Assembly (NCBI GenBank): GCA_003550305.1
Contig: QKYT01000297.1
Span: 60,610-124,609, forward strand
Reading direction: 5' to 3'
DNA length: 64,000 nucleotides
DNA from: Glomus cerebriforme
Lineage: Eukaryota > Glomeromycota > Glomeromycetes > Glomerales > Glomeraceae
The notes beneath the pieces are model-generated. The model made no database searches, was not told where the DNA came from, and saw nothing but the letters and a program-made list of their open reading frames with translations. Position numbers and translations under genes: made by a program. This document shows, piece after piece, positions 21,701-33,000 of the stretch (positions within the stretch are counted from its first letter, which is position 1; every line of letters begins with the position of its first letter).

Positions 21701-23398
21701 CTATTCGATTTCACTTTCGTTTTCCTCAATCCATCTTTCGTCCCATCCATTACTGTGATCTTGTTGATACTCTTCAGTATTAATAGACGAACATTCAGGT
21801 TCACAAGTACAAATAATGTGTCCACAGCATGGGTATGGCTCTAGGATGGTCAAGGATATTGACTTTTTACTTTTATTTTCTGAAAATTTACTTTCACTCT
21901 CATAGGGGAACTTTTGATTGGATGTTAAGCGTCTTCTTTTATTGCTTCTGGTGAGAGCCATAGATGATGACTCAGCTTCAGATTCTTTATCCTCTTTAGT
22001 ATCAACATCATAAGTTATGATAAGGAAACACTCATTTTCTTCCTCTTGATCATCATACATTTGCAATAAAGCGTCAGCATTGGCATTATGTTTGCCTAGA
22101 CAGTGTTCGATGATAAAGTGGTATTGTTGGAGCTCCATGATCTAACGTGCTCTATGTCCTTTGAGCATCTTGAAAGTCTTTAACCATTTAAGAGCTGAGT
22201 AGTCTGTTATAATGGAGAATAGTCAACTTAAATAATGGTGGAAGTGCTTAACTGCCCATACAATGGCGAGACATTCTAAGTTAGTAATTGGATAATTTTC
22301 TTCAGCCTTATTGGTAGTTCGACTGGCATAAGCAACTATACATTCTTGGCCATTGACTTTTTGAGATAATACAACTCCAAGTCTGAACTTGCAAGTGTCA
22401 GTATATAAAGTAAAAGGTGTTGCGAAATCTGGATACTGTAAAATGAGTGCTTTGATAAGTCTTTCCTTAAGTCTATCGAAAGCAGTTTGTTATTTATCTG
22501 TTCACTAGAAGGATATTTCCTTTTTGAGTAACATGGTCAAGAGTTTTGCATGTCAAGCAAAATCTTTAATGAATTTTCAATAATATTCAAATAATCCTAA
22601 GGCTGCTTGAAGTTGAGTTAAGGTCTTGGGGATAGGGAAGCTTTTTACTTTTTCTATCTTTTCAGGATCTGGATGAATTCCTCTTTGTCCTATTATATGT
22701 CTTAAGAAAGCAAGCAAGGAATAGCAGAAGTGGCATTTCTTTAACTTAATACTAAGTTGAGCTTTGCGTAAGGTTTGAAATACTTGTTTTACGTGATCCA
22801 AATGTAACTCTAAAGATCCTTTTGAATAGGTGATAATATCATCTAAGTAAACTGCTATGAAGAGTCTAAGATAATCTTTTAGGATCTAATTCATAAGTCT
22901 TTGAAAAGTTCTAGGGGCATTATTAAGGCCAAAAGACATGACTAAAAACTTGTAAAGGCCTGAAGGGATAATAAAAACTGTCTTTTCTATATCTTTCGGA
23001 TGCATAGATACTTACCAATATCCACTAGTTATATCTAACATAGTGAACCATTGGAATCTATCTAAAGAGTTTAATAAGTCATCAATTCTGAACAAAGGAT
23101 AAGCATCAATCTTAGTGAGAGCATTCAGTCTGCAGTAGTCAATGCATAATCTTTTGTCTTCTCCTTTCTTTTCTACTATAACTACTGGAGAGGTCCAGAG
23201 GCTATATGAGTGCCTAATGATTCCATTAGCTTCCATCTTCTTGATTTCTTCCTTTAAAAATAATGTATTTTCAGGATTGGTGCGGTATGGTTTTTGAGCT
23301 ACAGGTAGGACATCTCCAGTATGAATTCTATACTTTACGATGGTTGTTCTACCAATTTCAGTTTGTCCTTTAGTGCAAATGTTAGCATATTTTTTCAA
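21701..23398 (-). pseudogene. Reverse transcriptase and RNase H remnants of the Ty3/gypsy element
   Basis: The piece at 23012-23398 holds the N-terminal half: HTGDVLPVAQKPYRTNPEN, then SLWTSPVVIVEKKG and DKRLCIDYCRLNALT, matching the fingers of Ty3 reverse transcriptases, and FTMLDITSGYW with the first catalytic Asp. The polymerase motif AVYLDDIITYSKGS (YLDD, about 22829-22840) follows after a frame break. Then 22577-22801 holds the thumb (KCHFCYSLLAFLRHIIGQRG). RNase H is broken by stops, and the last piece opens with LQQYHFIIEHCLGKHNANAD, where family members have ...RPGKxNxxADALSR, followed by an acidic linker with a Cys/His cluster (CCGHIICTCEPEC). At least three stops or shifts separate these blocks. 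Confidence 0.8.
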
Positions 23399-24365
23399 GA
23401 GATATTGAAATGATTATTGTTAGTGGTAGTCAAGAAATCCTACATGTTGATCTTCTGGGACCTTTTCTTTTCGCTTACTTGAGCACTTTCTACGAGAAAT
23501 ACTGCAGGATTGTTATTATCTTAAATATCTTTTTCTTTAGATTCCTCTTCAGAGTTGTAAGGGAAGTATATATCACTCCAAGGGTTGTAGGTTATTTCAT
23601 CCTCAGAGACTTCTTCTTCATCAGTCATATCTGAATAATAAACATAGTATTCATCCAAGAGTTCATCTTCATAGTAATCATCTTCAGAGTTATAATCTAG
23701 TTCTTGAGTGGTAATTTTGGCTGTCTTGGTGAATATTATGTGAATTCTGACAGTAACATTATATTTGTAAATAGTTAGAGTTGATTGTTCCCAACTCATG
23801 GTAGCATTAGCTTCTTTTAATCAGTTATTCCTAAAATAAGAACTTCGTCCTTGGAATCTAAAACTTGGAAAGAGGTAGGAATTTCAATCTTTTCTATTAC
23901 AATAGGAATGTTATCTACTATTCCTAATGACCTAGTTCTTGCTCCATTTGCGGTAACTACAATCATTTTAGATTAGTCTATCAATTTTGTAGCTTAACTT
24001 ATTCAAGAGGACTTTGGTTATTATACTGGTAGCTACATCACTATCTACAATAGTGGTTTGATCTTTTTATCTGATTCTAAGGGTACACTTGGCAGCGGTG
24101 GTTGGTTCTTCATCACTGTCGACTAAATTGGCTTCTTGAGTATCCTGTTGGGTTTTTTCTCTTGATTTTCTTACTGCTCTAGAAAGTTCAGAATGGTAGG
24201 TAGGGATGACGTGTACGGCTTGTCCAACTGATAATCCATAGGGTAAGTTTTGAAATAGGTAGCTACATTAAATTCAGTTAATTGTTTGATAGGTACTGGT
24301 AATAATCTTCTCCTTGGGGTTTTGGTTGTTTTAGTTGAGGAAGTAGTAGTGGTAGTTATTGGTAA

Positions 24366-25790
24366 TTATATTTTGACATCTTTCATATCTTTATTAGTAA
24401 TTAGTAAATTAAAACGAGAAGTTTTTCTTAAACTCTCCTCTCTGTTGGATTCACTTCTTTGAACTCTTCTATTTTTTGAAACTGGACTTTTAGGGTAAGA
24501 TCCAAAGCAAGTGTTTAAGTAGACTTCATACTCTTCTCCATCATCCTCTTCATATTCTTCTTCATATTCTTCGTCATATTCGAAGTCATCTAAATAGTTT
24601 ACATCCCTAGTTTCATATCTAGTGGTCCTTGATACTGTAATTAGTCTAGGTTGTCTATTATACCTTTGATCAGGATAGAGACAATCTCTAGCTATGTGTT
24701 TAGGTTGATTGCAATTATAGCACTTAAAGTTAGATCCGGCTGGTCTAGGTGCATTAAAGTTATTGTTTCTAGGTTTTTCTTGATTCATTGGTAGACGACT
24801 TTTTTTTTCCTGAGGTTGGGTTAATAATATGGTGGTGAGGTTAGCATAGTTGATAGTGAGTTTTTCCAACTTTTTGGTTAATTCATCAACTTTAGTTTCA
24901 GAAATTTTTGCTTTAGAACTAGCAGTAGTAATAGTTCCTTGTGACTTGGTAATTCCAGAAGCGAAGTTAAATCCAATCTCTACTAGTCTTGCAGTATTTA
25001 TAGTAACGTCGAGGTCAGCAAAATTGCGAGCATATACAAGGGGGATATAAGCAGGGTTAAGTCCCATTAGAAACATTCTCTTCTTTTGGATAGCATCTTG
25101 TAAGTTTATGCGATCTGCAAGTTTCTTAAACTTATTGGCATATGAATTAACAGACTCATCATTCTTCTAACGTAGAGAAGTTAACTTTTGGTATCATTAG
25201 TTCTTTCTGATTTCGCTTACAAATCATCCATTAAAAAGATCAGTGAAGTTAGCTTCTCATTAATTCCTGTGTTAAAATTATTGCCCATTCCTCCCGTAAT
25301 GACTTCAAACTAATTGGCTGCAGCTCTCTTCATTAGGGCTCCAGCTACGGCTTTTTTCTAGCTTCTGTATTCCATCTATTAGTTATAGTGGCTCTGTTGA
25401 AGGTTTTAAGCCATTCTACGGGGTCTTCTTCTTCTGCTCCACTAAAGCTATCTACTTTAGCTGTCATTCGTTCAGTATTTTGGTGTGCGTTAGTGATAGC
25501 ATCCAATATAACTCCATTTGCTCCAAAAATTTGGTTCTTAATTCATCCGCAGTGGCAGTCATATTTACGTTAGATGAAGTATTTGGTGGTGTAGGTGTAG
25601 GAGTGCATGTAAGATTTAGTGGTATTTGTACGAGAATAGGTGATATAGGTGTTCTAACAAGATTTGGTAGTGTCAGTGTTGTGTTAGTTACTTCTGTTGA
25701 ACTTGTTGATTCTTCTGAGGATACTGGTGATGGTACACTTATTTGTCTTAGGAGGTATCGATCATGTTGTATAGATAAAAGAGCTTGATC
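24366..25790 (-). pseudogene. Gag remnant with CCHC zinc knuckle
   Basis: The main piece (24366-25076) reads FLMGLNPAYIPLVYARNFAD, a coiled segment KVDELTKKLEKLTINYANL, then the retroviral-type knuckle CYNCNQPKHIARDC (C-x2-C-x4-H-x4-C), then an acidic EYEEEYEEDDGEE run. N-terminal parts can be followed upstream to about 25790 in other frames with stops. A protease remnant lies between this and the reverse transcriptase (about 23990-24070) where the usual D-S/T-G centre reads VDSDVATSIIT, so the third catalytic position is Asp and not Gly. Confidence 0.75.
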
Positions 25791-26286
25791 TAATACTTCT
25801 TGATAAGCTTTACTAGAATTATATATGTTAACACATTATTCAAAACAATTGGTCCTAAAGGCTATTTCTAAAGTATAATTATATAGAATTTCTGACAAAA
25901 AAAGTCTTCTTAAGTATCTTATACTAGTAAGTAAGCATACAAGTACTTGAGGTAGTTGATCACTTTGTTGTTTTGATAAGGTAGTTGATACTAAATACCT
26001 AAGTAAATTAAAAGCTGTGATAGTATAAGCTGTATAAGTTTCTACTCTAAAAGTAAAATTTATCCAAACCCAAAAATTTTCGAATGCATTATTTATTGAG
26101 TGTAATGGTAGTACTGGATAACAAATATAACAAGAATGGTCTTCGTTTAGTGGAGAATTTGAATAATATCTCAAAGTATGTATCGCTGTATTTATCTTGA
26201 TCTCTTTAAAGTTCAATCTCTTAGTCCCTTAATTCTTTCTTTACTATACTATCAATTAAAAAGGTAACCTGATAGGAATCACCATT

Positions 26287-26754
26287 TGTTATGTCTAATC
26301 GTTCTTTTGATTCCTTTGACTTAACTTTTATTCTTAAGTTTGAAATAGAAAATTAATTAAGTTTATGACGATAGAAGTAACAATATTTTATATTTTATTG
26401 AGTACAGTTCGCTTTTTAATTGGTAAATGGTATAGGATTTTAGAGATAAAAGATATTTTATTATTCAAATTGAAGTTACAAGAACTAAGGAGAACTTAAT
26501 AAAATTCTCAGGATATTTATACAAAAATAAAATATAATAAAAAGATATTAACTATTATAAATATACTAAAGATAATAAATATATTAAAATATAATAAATA
26601 TAATAAAAAAATTAAATATCTTAACTATCCTAACTATCACTAAGATCATTAATATCACTACTATTATTAAGATTACCGTGATTATGGAAATCACGATTAT
26701 AGAGTGTCACAGTACGGCACAGTAAATTGGCGCAGTAGAGTTACATATTAATAA
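26287..26754 (-). repeat. 5' LTR of the Ty3/gypsy element
   Basis: Edges TGTTATGTC... and ...GTTACATATTAATAA on the plus strand. Pairs with the left LTR. No ambiguous bases here. Outward sequence TACCAAAGG does not match the left flank. Confidence 0.85.
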
Positions 26755-28299
26755 TACCAAAGGAAATTTGTATTCAATCTCCATCTTTACAAACTGATAA
26801 TCTTGCGCAACAAGTTACATTTTTCTATATAGAGGATGTATACGTAATTTATAGAATGTATCCATCATTTGACATTTGATACAATAAATATGTTTAACTT
26901 GTCTATAAAAAAAAAAAATTTAAATAAAAAGAAAATTTTATAATTATTTTATTTGATTATTAAACTTTATTAATATATAACAATTAACAATTAGCTATTT
27001 AATATTATTTAATTAATACCAATTAGCAAGCTGTATTCATATATCATCATATCAATACAAAAAAAAATTTTTTTTTGCAATACAAAAAAAAATTATAATC
27101 GACAAATCAGAATCCAAATTGAATCAGTCAAATCAAATTTGATTCGAATTTGATTCAGATTCAATCGATTTGATTCAGATTTGATTCAAATTTAACTGAT
27201 TCAGATTCGATTCAGATTCGATTTGAATGAATTGAATCTAATTAAATCAAATTTGGATTTGATATCAAATCTAAATCTAAGATTCAAATTCGATTCGCAA
27301 TTCAAAAATTTCAAATTGAATTAAATTGAATCTGAATCAAATTCAATTTGGCCAAATCACTTGCAGAATACTACTTGGATGTTTATGTGCAGAAGTTCAC
27401 CTTTTTTAAATATAGAAACATTATATCTTTAGCTTTAGATGTAAATATTCTGCAAACACTTCTGTGTTATACTATTAACTAAAAAAAGATTAATATAAAT
27501 TTTATGATAAATAATATAAAATTGCTTTAACTTACTTGTTAATAAATATTTTTTTTATAATAGATTACCCATTAGTTTTTTTTGAAATGTTTGAAAAATT
27601 CCTTATGCTCTTCTGTTGCATCTCTGAATTCTTCTTGTAATAGGTATATTGAATTTTTGAAGAGATTTTTTGCAATTTTTTTTACAAAATTCTAATAAAT
27701 AAAGAATAGAAATGTAAATTTTGCATTAAGCCTATAAATAATCTAATAAATAACTAATAAATTATATACTTTCACAAAATTTAAATCAGTTGTATTATTA
27801 TTATTATTATTATTATCATTAAGTATTTTTTTTATTAAGATTTGATATATGGTTATTAAGAAGTTTTTGACCTGCAATTAATTTATTGAGTTTTGAAAGT
27901 ATTTGTAAATAAAAACAAAAAAATACAATCCAGTATTATTACTTATTTTTATTTTTAATAAAATAAAATATCAGATATGTATTTAAATATTATATATATC
28001 TTTAGCATTACCGGCAAAAGACATCTTTGTATATTTGTTAGATTCAGGTTGTTCTTCATTCTTATATTTCGAGTTTATTTTTTTTAAGGAATAATTATTT
28101 AATAGAAAAAAACTATATATCAAATATATGTTTATAATCATCCTTTTTAAGTATGTACTCTTTTTAATAGAAAATGAGTATCAAGTTGAAAATTATAGTG
28201 TTTCTTATAGTCTGCTAAAACTATAAAAGGATTTGTGTTTGTACATCCCAAATAGTTTGAGAAACTTTAGTATCATAGATGGCTGACATTAATCAACTC
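26755..28299. other. AT-rich stretch with a GATTCAAATTT foldback
   Basis: No intact gene. It contains a 238-bp foldback repeat (listed separately), a short ATT microsatellite (27796-27818), and long A/T tracts. Part of the MULE relic may start before 28300 but I could not read it. Confidence 0.5.
27114..27351. repeat. Foldback repeat of GATTC/GAATC units with CCAAATTGAAT ends
   Basis: The segment is built almost only from variations of TTTGATTCAGATTCAAATTT in alternating orientation. It opens with CCAAATTGAATC and closes with the inverted ...GAATCAAATTCAATTTGG. It looks like a MITE whose interior has expanded by unit duplication. No frame. Confidence 0.65.
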
Positions 28300-29756
28300 A
28301 ACACATAAAATAAACAAATATGATTAGCACTTCTTTACATTATATGTTTGTGATACTTATAGATCTTAGGATGTTGATGTCTACTTTTTTGTAAGTAATG
28401 AGAATTGTGATACTATTTCAGAGGCATTAAAAATAATTCGTATTAATTGTTATCAGTAGTTTTCATATTATTTTTTTTTTTTAGATTAAAGTGGTAGCAA
28501 GGCTAAAGGTATTAAAAAAGCTTTTTCTGATACAAGTGCTAGTGAATAACATTGTGATGTAATTCTCTGTATTGTCTATATGATGAGAACATGGATGATT
28601 AAAATCTATGATAAAAAAACTAGGAACACTATGAATGTGACAATACACAAAAGGATAAAGATTAGTTGCAAAAAACTCATTTAAGATGCTAGCAACGATT
28701 GTAAAGTTCCAGCCATTCAAAATTATATCCTACAGAATTACGTATATTATAATGAATTAAAAAGGTTGACATCTCCTTTACATGATTTAATCAGTATGTT
28801 ATCTTATTTTTTTATTTATTTTTTTACATTTACCATTTACTAAATTCTTTTATTTATTCCATTATTCTCTTTTCTCTTATTTTATTTTTCTCCTATTTAT
28901 CTTCCTTTTGCATCATTTTATTCACATCTTTCTTATTCCTTTTTTTTTCTTTTTTTTTCATTTCACAATCCCTTTTTTTTGTTTCATCTTTTCCTGTCTC
29001 TGTTTCACCTTTTTTTTATTTCATTTTTCTTAATTAGTTTTATTTCATTTCATTTATTCCTTTTTTCCCTATATCTTTCCTTTTTTCATTTCATTTTCTG
29101 TTTATCTTCCTTTTTTTTTATTTCATTCTCACCTTTTTTCTTTATTTATTTTCATTCTATCATATTACAAGTGTTATATATAATGTCGTTAATGTTGACT
29201 GTAAAAAATGATCTGAATCTGAAGTAGCCGCATTTGACTTTAATACAAAAAAAATATCAGCATATGGCATAGATAATGATATTATTGAAGAGATATGCAA
29301 ATTTTCCTTTCCACTTCAATGTTTACTTGTTGAGGAGGCTTATGCTGTTATAGAAAGGATTGAAAAGGGTAAAGGAGCACTGGGACTAACATCACTTAAT
29401 TGCTACTGTCTATTCTGAACTCAATATTTACTACCCTGCTGACACATTTTTCATGAGCATCTATATGGAACTGTCAAATTATTGACCATTGATACATAGA
29501 AAGTTTTTCTGGAAATGTTTGAAGAATATAGCTATGAAATATATGAAGGTCGCAAAACTATAATAGAGTTTGTACAGACAAAAAAGCGAAAAGAAGCTGA
29601 GGATCAAAGGCTATCTGTAGTGAAATTAACAGAGAGAATTCATGATAAATATTGGAATGTTAAAGAGTTGGGAAATGTCAAGAACACAGAATCTTTTATC
29701 TCTATGTTAGAAGCTTCTATAAATCCAATTATTTCAAAATTTGATCAAGAAAAATG
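28300..29756 (+). pseudogene. Relic of a Mutator-like (MULE) transposase with SWIM finger
   Basis: First block (about 28400-28790) reads NENCDTISEALKIIRINC, then CDVILCIVYMMRTWMIKIYD and IQNYILQNYVYYNELKR, matching the MULE transposase core region in style. A T/C-rich tract of about 370 bases follows. The second block (about 29270-29756) reads EICKFSFPLQCLLVEEAYAV, then the SWIM-type C-Y-C ... LPC-x-H (codons at 29401-29460) with two TGA stops inside, then the open C-terminal frame MFEEYSYEIYEGRKTIIEFV to ISKFDQEK. The family is recognised by motif order; the assignment to this subfamily rests on my memory of Glomeromycotina transposons. Non-functional. Confidence 0.6.
28790..29165 (+). repeat. 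Long pyrimidine-rich tract
   Basis: About 370 bases of nearly pure T/C with scattered A, made of TTTTTTCATTTC and TTCCTTTTTTTT units. It divides the MULE relic into two blocks. Such strand asymmetry may form triplex DNA and stall polymerases. Confidence 0.7.
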
Positions 29757-29939
29757 ATTTATAGTTTGTTAAATAAAAACTTTATTTCTTATAATTTTTT
29801 TTACTTAATTAAATCTTTATAGTTTATTAAATAAAAATTTTATTTCTTAAACATAATTAAATCACTTAAATTCATCATATAAACATATCACTTTTAACGA
29901 ATTTCGCGAATTTCGCCAGTAAATTTATATCACGTGGTT

Positions 29940-29985
29940 TGATCCGATCACGTGATTTGACTCCGCTTTAGCTGCCCCCATATCG
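29940..29985. repeat. End fragment of the ATCACGTGAT MITE family
   Basis: The string ATCACGTGATTTGACTCCGC and its continuation TTTAGCTGCCCC repeats the right end of the 17984-18171 MITE with a few changes. The left partner is not evident. It lies about 100 bases upstream of the RalGAP start and may be part of its promoter. Confidence 0.55.
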
Positions 29986-30076
29986 CTTCGCTCCGGACAA
30001 TTACGTAATACCTCTCCGAGTTTTAAAAAACCTGATTACCACAAAAATAGGTATGTGACACGACAAAATAACCACT

Positions 30077-30094
30077 ATGGAATATGGATCCTGA
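30077..30094 (+). promoter_or_regulatory. Short upstream ORF overlapping the RalGAP start codon
   Basis: ATG GAA TAT GGA TCC TGA begins 7 bases before and out of frame with the ATG used for the RalGAP gene, and terminates 11 bases after it starts. If translated it would compete with the main start, so it could tune translation. It matters only if transcription starts upstream of 30077. Confidence 0.4.
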
Positions 30095-33000
30095 CGAAAT
30101 AATTAATAGTAGTAATAACGTTGAGGAGAGTTCTGCTAAGAATGCAACAAATAATGAACAACAAGAACGATCTATAATACGAAAAACAATATCCCTTACT
30201 AGAAAACGAAGAGGGACTCAAAGTAATGGAGATGGTTCTAATGATTCTTCCACAAAACAGTCAATTACTACTGCTATAAATCAGATCTTTCATAGACGTG
30301 CGTCAGTTTCTTCACAGAGACCAAAGGACTTAATAACAGAATTAAATACCAATAGATTAGAATCCACTAATAGTACACAAAGCACTGATCCTCCGAGTCC
30401 AATTACCGCTAATGCTCAGCCTTCTCAAAATCAGCCATCACATTCGACACATAAACAACAACCGCCTTTACAGCGACTATTACGAAAGAAAAGTTTGCGT
30501 GCTTCCAATGGTGGACAATATTCTCCAGTTTCCCCTTCACAATCCTCCCCTTTATCACCAACAGTTGAAGAATCATCTTCTTATAGTGACATTAATAATA
30601 ACAAATCAAATGATGATTTAACTGATATTGATTCAAATAATAATTTTAATAATAATAATAGTAATTTAATTAATAAACGAATGCATCATGGAATAACATC
30701 TCCACCACCAGCTAATTCTATTGCTTCATCAGTTTTATCTCCAAAAAAACAATTCCCATTTGAGATTGGTAGTAGGGAACAAAAATCATTTCAAACAAAA
30801 AATGATAAAATGGAAAAATTATTAAAAAAAGCAAAAATATTTTTGGATCAAAAACAAAGCCCTAAAGCTAGAATTACATCGTTATGGAGTTTTACAGGTT
30901 CGTATGTATTATATTAAAATATGTAAAAATATTCAAAATTTAATAATAACTTATTTATTTTTTACTCCGGATATTTAAATTAATTTTATTGTTATTTTGA
31001 TGATAAGGTGTTGCAAGCGAATTTGATCAAGCTCAATTTTTTCAACAAAATGAAGAAGACATATTTGATGTAGTTCATAAATCATTTATGAGTCAAGTGG
31101 ATAAAATAAAACGTGAGAATTCAATTTTTCTTTTCATTAATCAATTTTGAATTAAAATTAATAAGAATTGACCTTGTAATTATAGAGAAACCGGATCGAT
31201 CCATGTCATTTACATCAAAAGAATTTTTAAATTTAAATAAGACCTTACTTTTATTACGTAAAATATTTTTATTTTTACCTGATAGGATAAGGGATGGATG
31301 GCAAAGAAAACAAATAGGTATTGATCTATTTTTCTTTGAAAAATTTATCAAATTTTTTAGTAATGAATTTATATCTAAATTTTTTAAACAATAAGCCGAG
31401 ATATTATCAATTTTACTCGATCATGGCAATCATCATCGAATTCGAATACAAGGATTTCAACTTTTATTATTATGGATAAATGATCAAACAATGGAATTAG
31501 ATGAATGCATACATTTATACTCAAATGCTATTTCGTTAAATCTATTTTTATATGATCAAGTGAGAAATATGGATGAGAAAGTATATCATAAGGATAATGT
31601 AGAGAGGAAAAGTTATAATCCTTTTGTACTAGACCAAAAATTAATTCAAGGTAAGAGTATAGATTTTTTTTTTTTTAGGAAAAAATAACAATATATTATT
31701 TTCACTAGGTGATCCTCGAGGACCTTTATTTCCAAATCCACATCCACCATCATATAGTGATGCGGTAAATTTAATTCAAATAGATTTAGGTAGCATAGTT
31801 AGACTAGCTCATGTTGCAGCTGGATCGATACCACCATCAGAAAACTATGAATTTCCTGCAATAGAAAGTATTGAACCTGACAATGGTATTGCTGTAGGAA
31901 TGGGAATTGATGCAGCGTTTGCGGCTGCGAAATTTCATTTTGAATTACTTAAAAAGCAGTATCTTGTAAAACTTTTTCCTCAATGTGCTAAAAATCTTGG
32001 ATTATTATCTGAAGATCAAGGTATTTTTAGATTTATTGGGTTTAAATATTATAAATTATTACAATTTACTAATTGTTATTATTAATATTTATTAAAGAAT
32101 ATGGTTTTCAAAAATGCCCACCAACAATTTTAAGAGCTTTAATTACATTCTTTATACATCATTGTCTCGATAACTATAGTGCATCAGATACGATCGCTTC
32201 ATATCCTTCACCTGCCACACCTATATTAAAATCTATAGTGTTAGCTCCAGAGAATCGTGAATTTGCGCATGACATAGTGAGGCAGTCATTAATGTTACCA
32301 GCTGGTAGTCCTCTTTATAAAGATATTGTTAGGGGTGCTGTTCATATAGTGGGAGTATGGATTCTAAGTGGGGTTAGTTTATAGTTATTCAACTGTTTTT
32401 TAAGTAATTTCTGCTTTTCTTATTTTATTAAATTCATAAACATTCTTTAATTTATAGGAAGAAGAAAGGCCAGTTTTCTTACGTAAATCTCTTCATAATT
32501 TTTCTTATTCACCCTTAAGTCAAAGTGATGCATCCACAACGCCAAATTCAACGCCAATATCAGCCATGTCATCTACAAGCTCTTATTCAGATGCAAATGT
32601 TTACCTTAGAAGGTACATTGAATTATTAAATCTTGTGTTTGAAGATCATTCATTCTTAACTATTGATGGAGGAATGACAAATATTGAAGTGGAAGCACAA
32701 GTTTCTATTTATCGAGATGTTTTATCCTTGTATCGTTCGATGATGGCTGAAGGTTCTATTGAATTAGAGGTAGAAACTTGGTATGCAGTTAACTATATTA
32801 ATGATTCTTTTTTAGTTGAATTGTATTGATACTTTTTTAAATATTAGGAAAACTTTATTAAAGTCACTTTTGGATATTCAGAAAAGAATTATGAATCAAA
32901 GTGACAAGTATGCTTCAATTCCTTCCATAGCCTTGGCTGATGATTTGGCCGATTATTTGATTGAAGTAAGTAAAAATTTTATCAATTTAATAATTACAAG

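Larger units (their letters stand above)
19870..26754 (-). mobile_element. Decayed Ty3/gypsy LTR retrotransposon
   Basis: Complete two-LTR element read on the minus strand, about 6.9 kb. The LTRs (19870-20340 and 26287-26754) match at most positions with small indels. Inside the 5' LTR border (26286 leftwards) TGGTGATTCCTATC is a plausible tRNA primer-binding site, and just before the 3' LTR a purine tract AGGAGAAGAAAG overlaps the end of the integrase frame. Gag with a CCHC knuckle, protease, reverse transcriptase, RNase H and integrase remnants follow in Ty3 order. Every domain carries stops or deletions. I found no matching target duplication at the outer edges, so it is old. Ambiguous bases occur in the left LTR (20122-20167). 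Confidence 0.85.

Noticed and set aside
25480..25788. Plus-strand frame in the gag region
   Set aside because: Antisense of the gag reading; no independent motif.
19870..26754. 5-bp target duplication around the Ty3 element
   Set aside because: Left flank CACAC and right flank TACCA (or TATTA) do not match at any plausible LTR border.
27796..27818. CRISPR-like or tandem array
   Set aside because: Only a simple ATT microsatellite; no spaced repeats. No CRISPR array was seen anywhere, as expected for a nuclear fungal genome.
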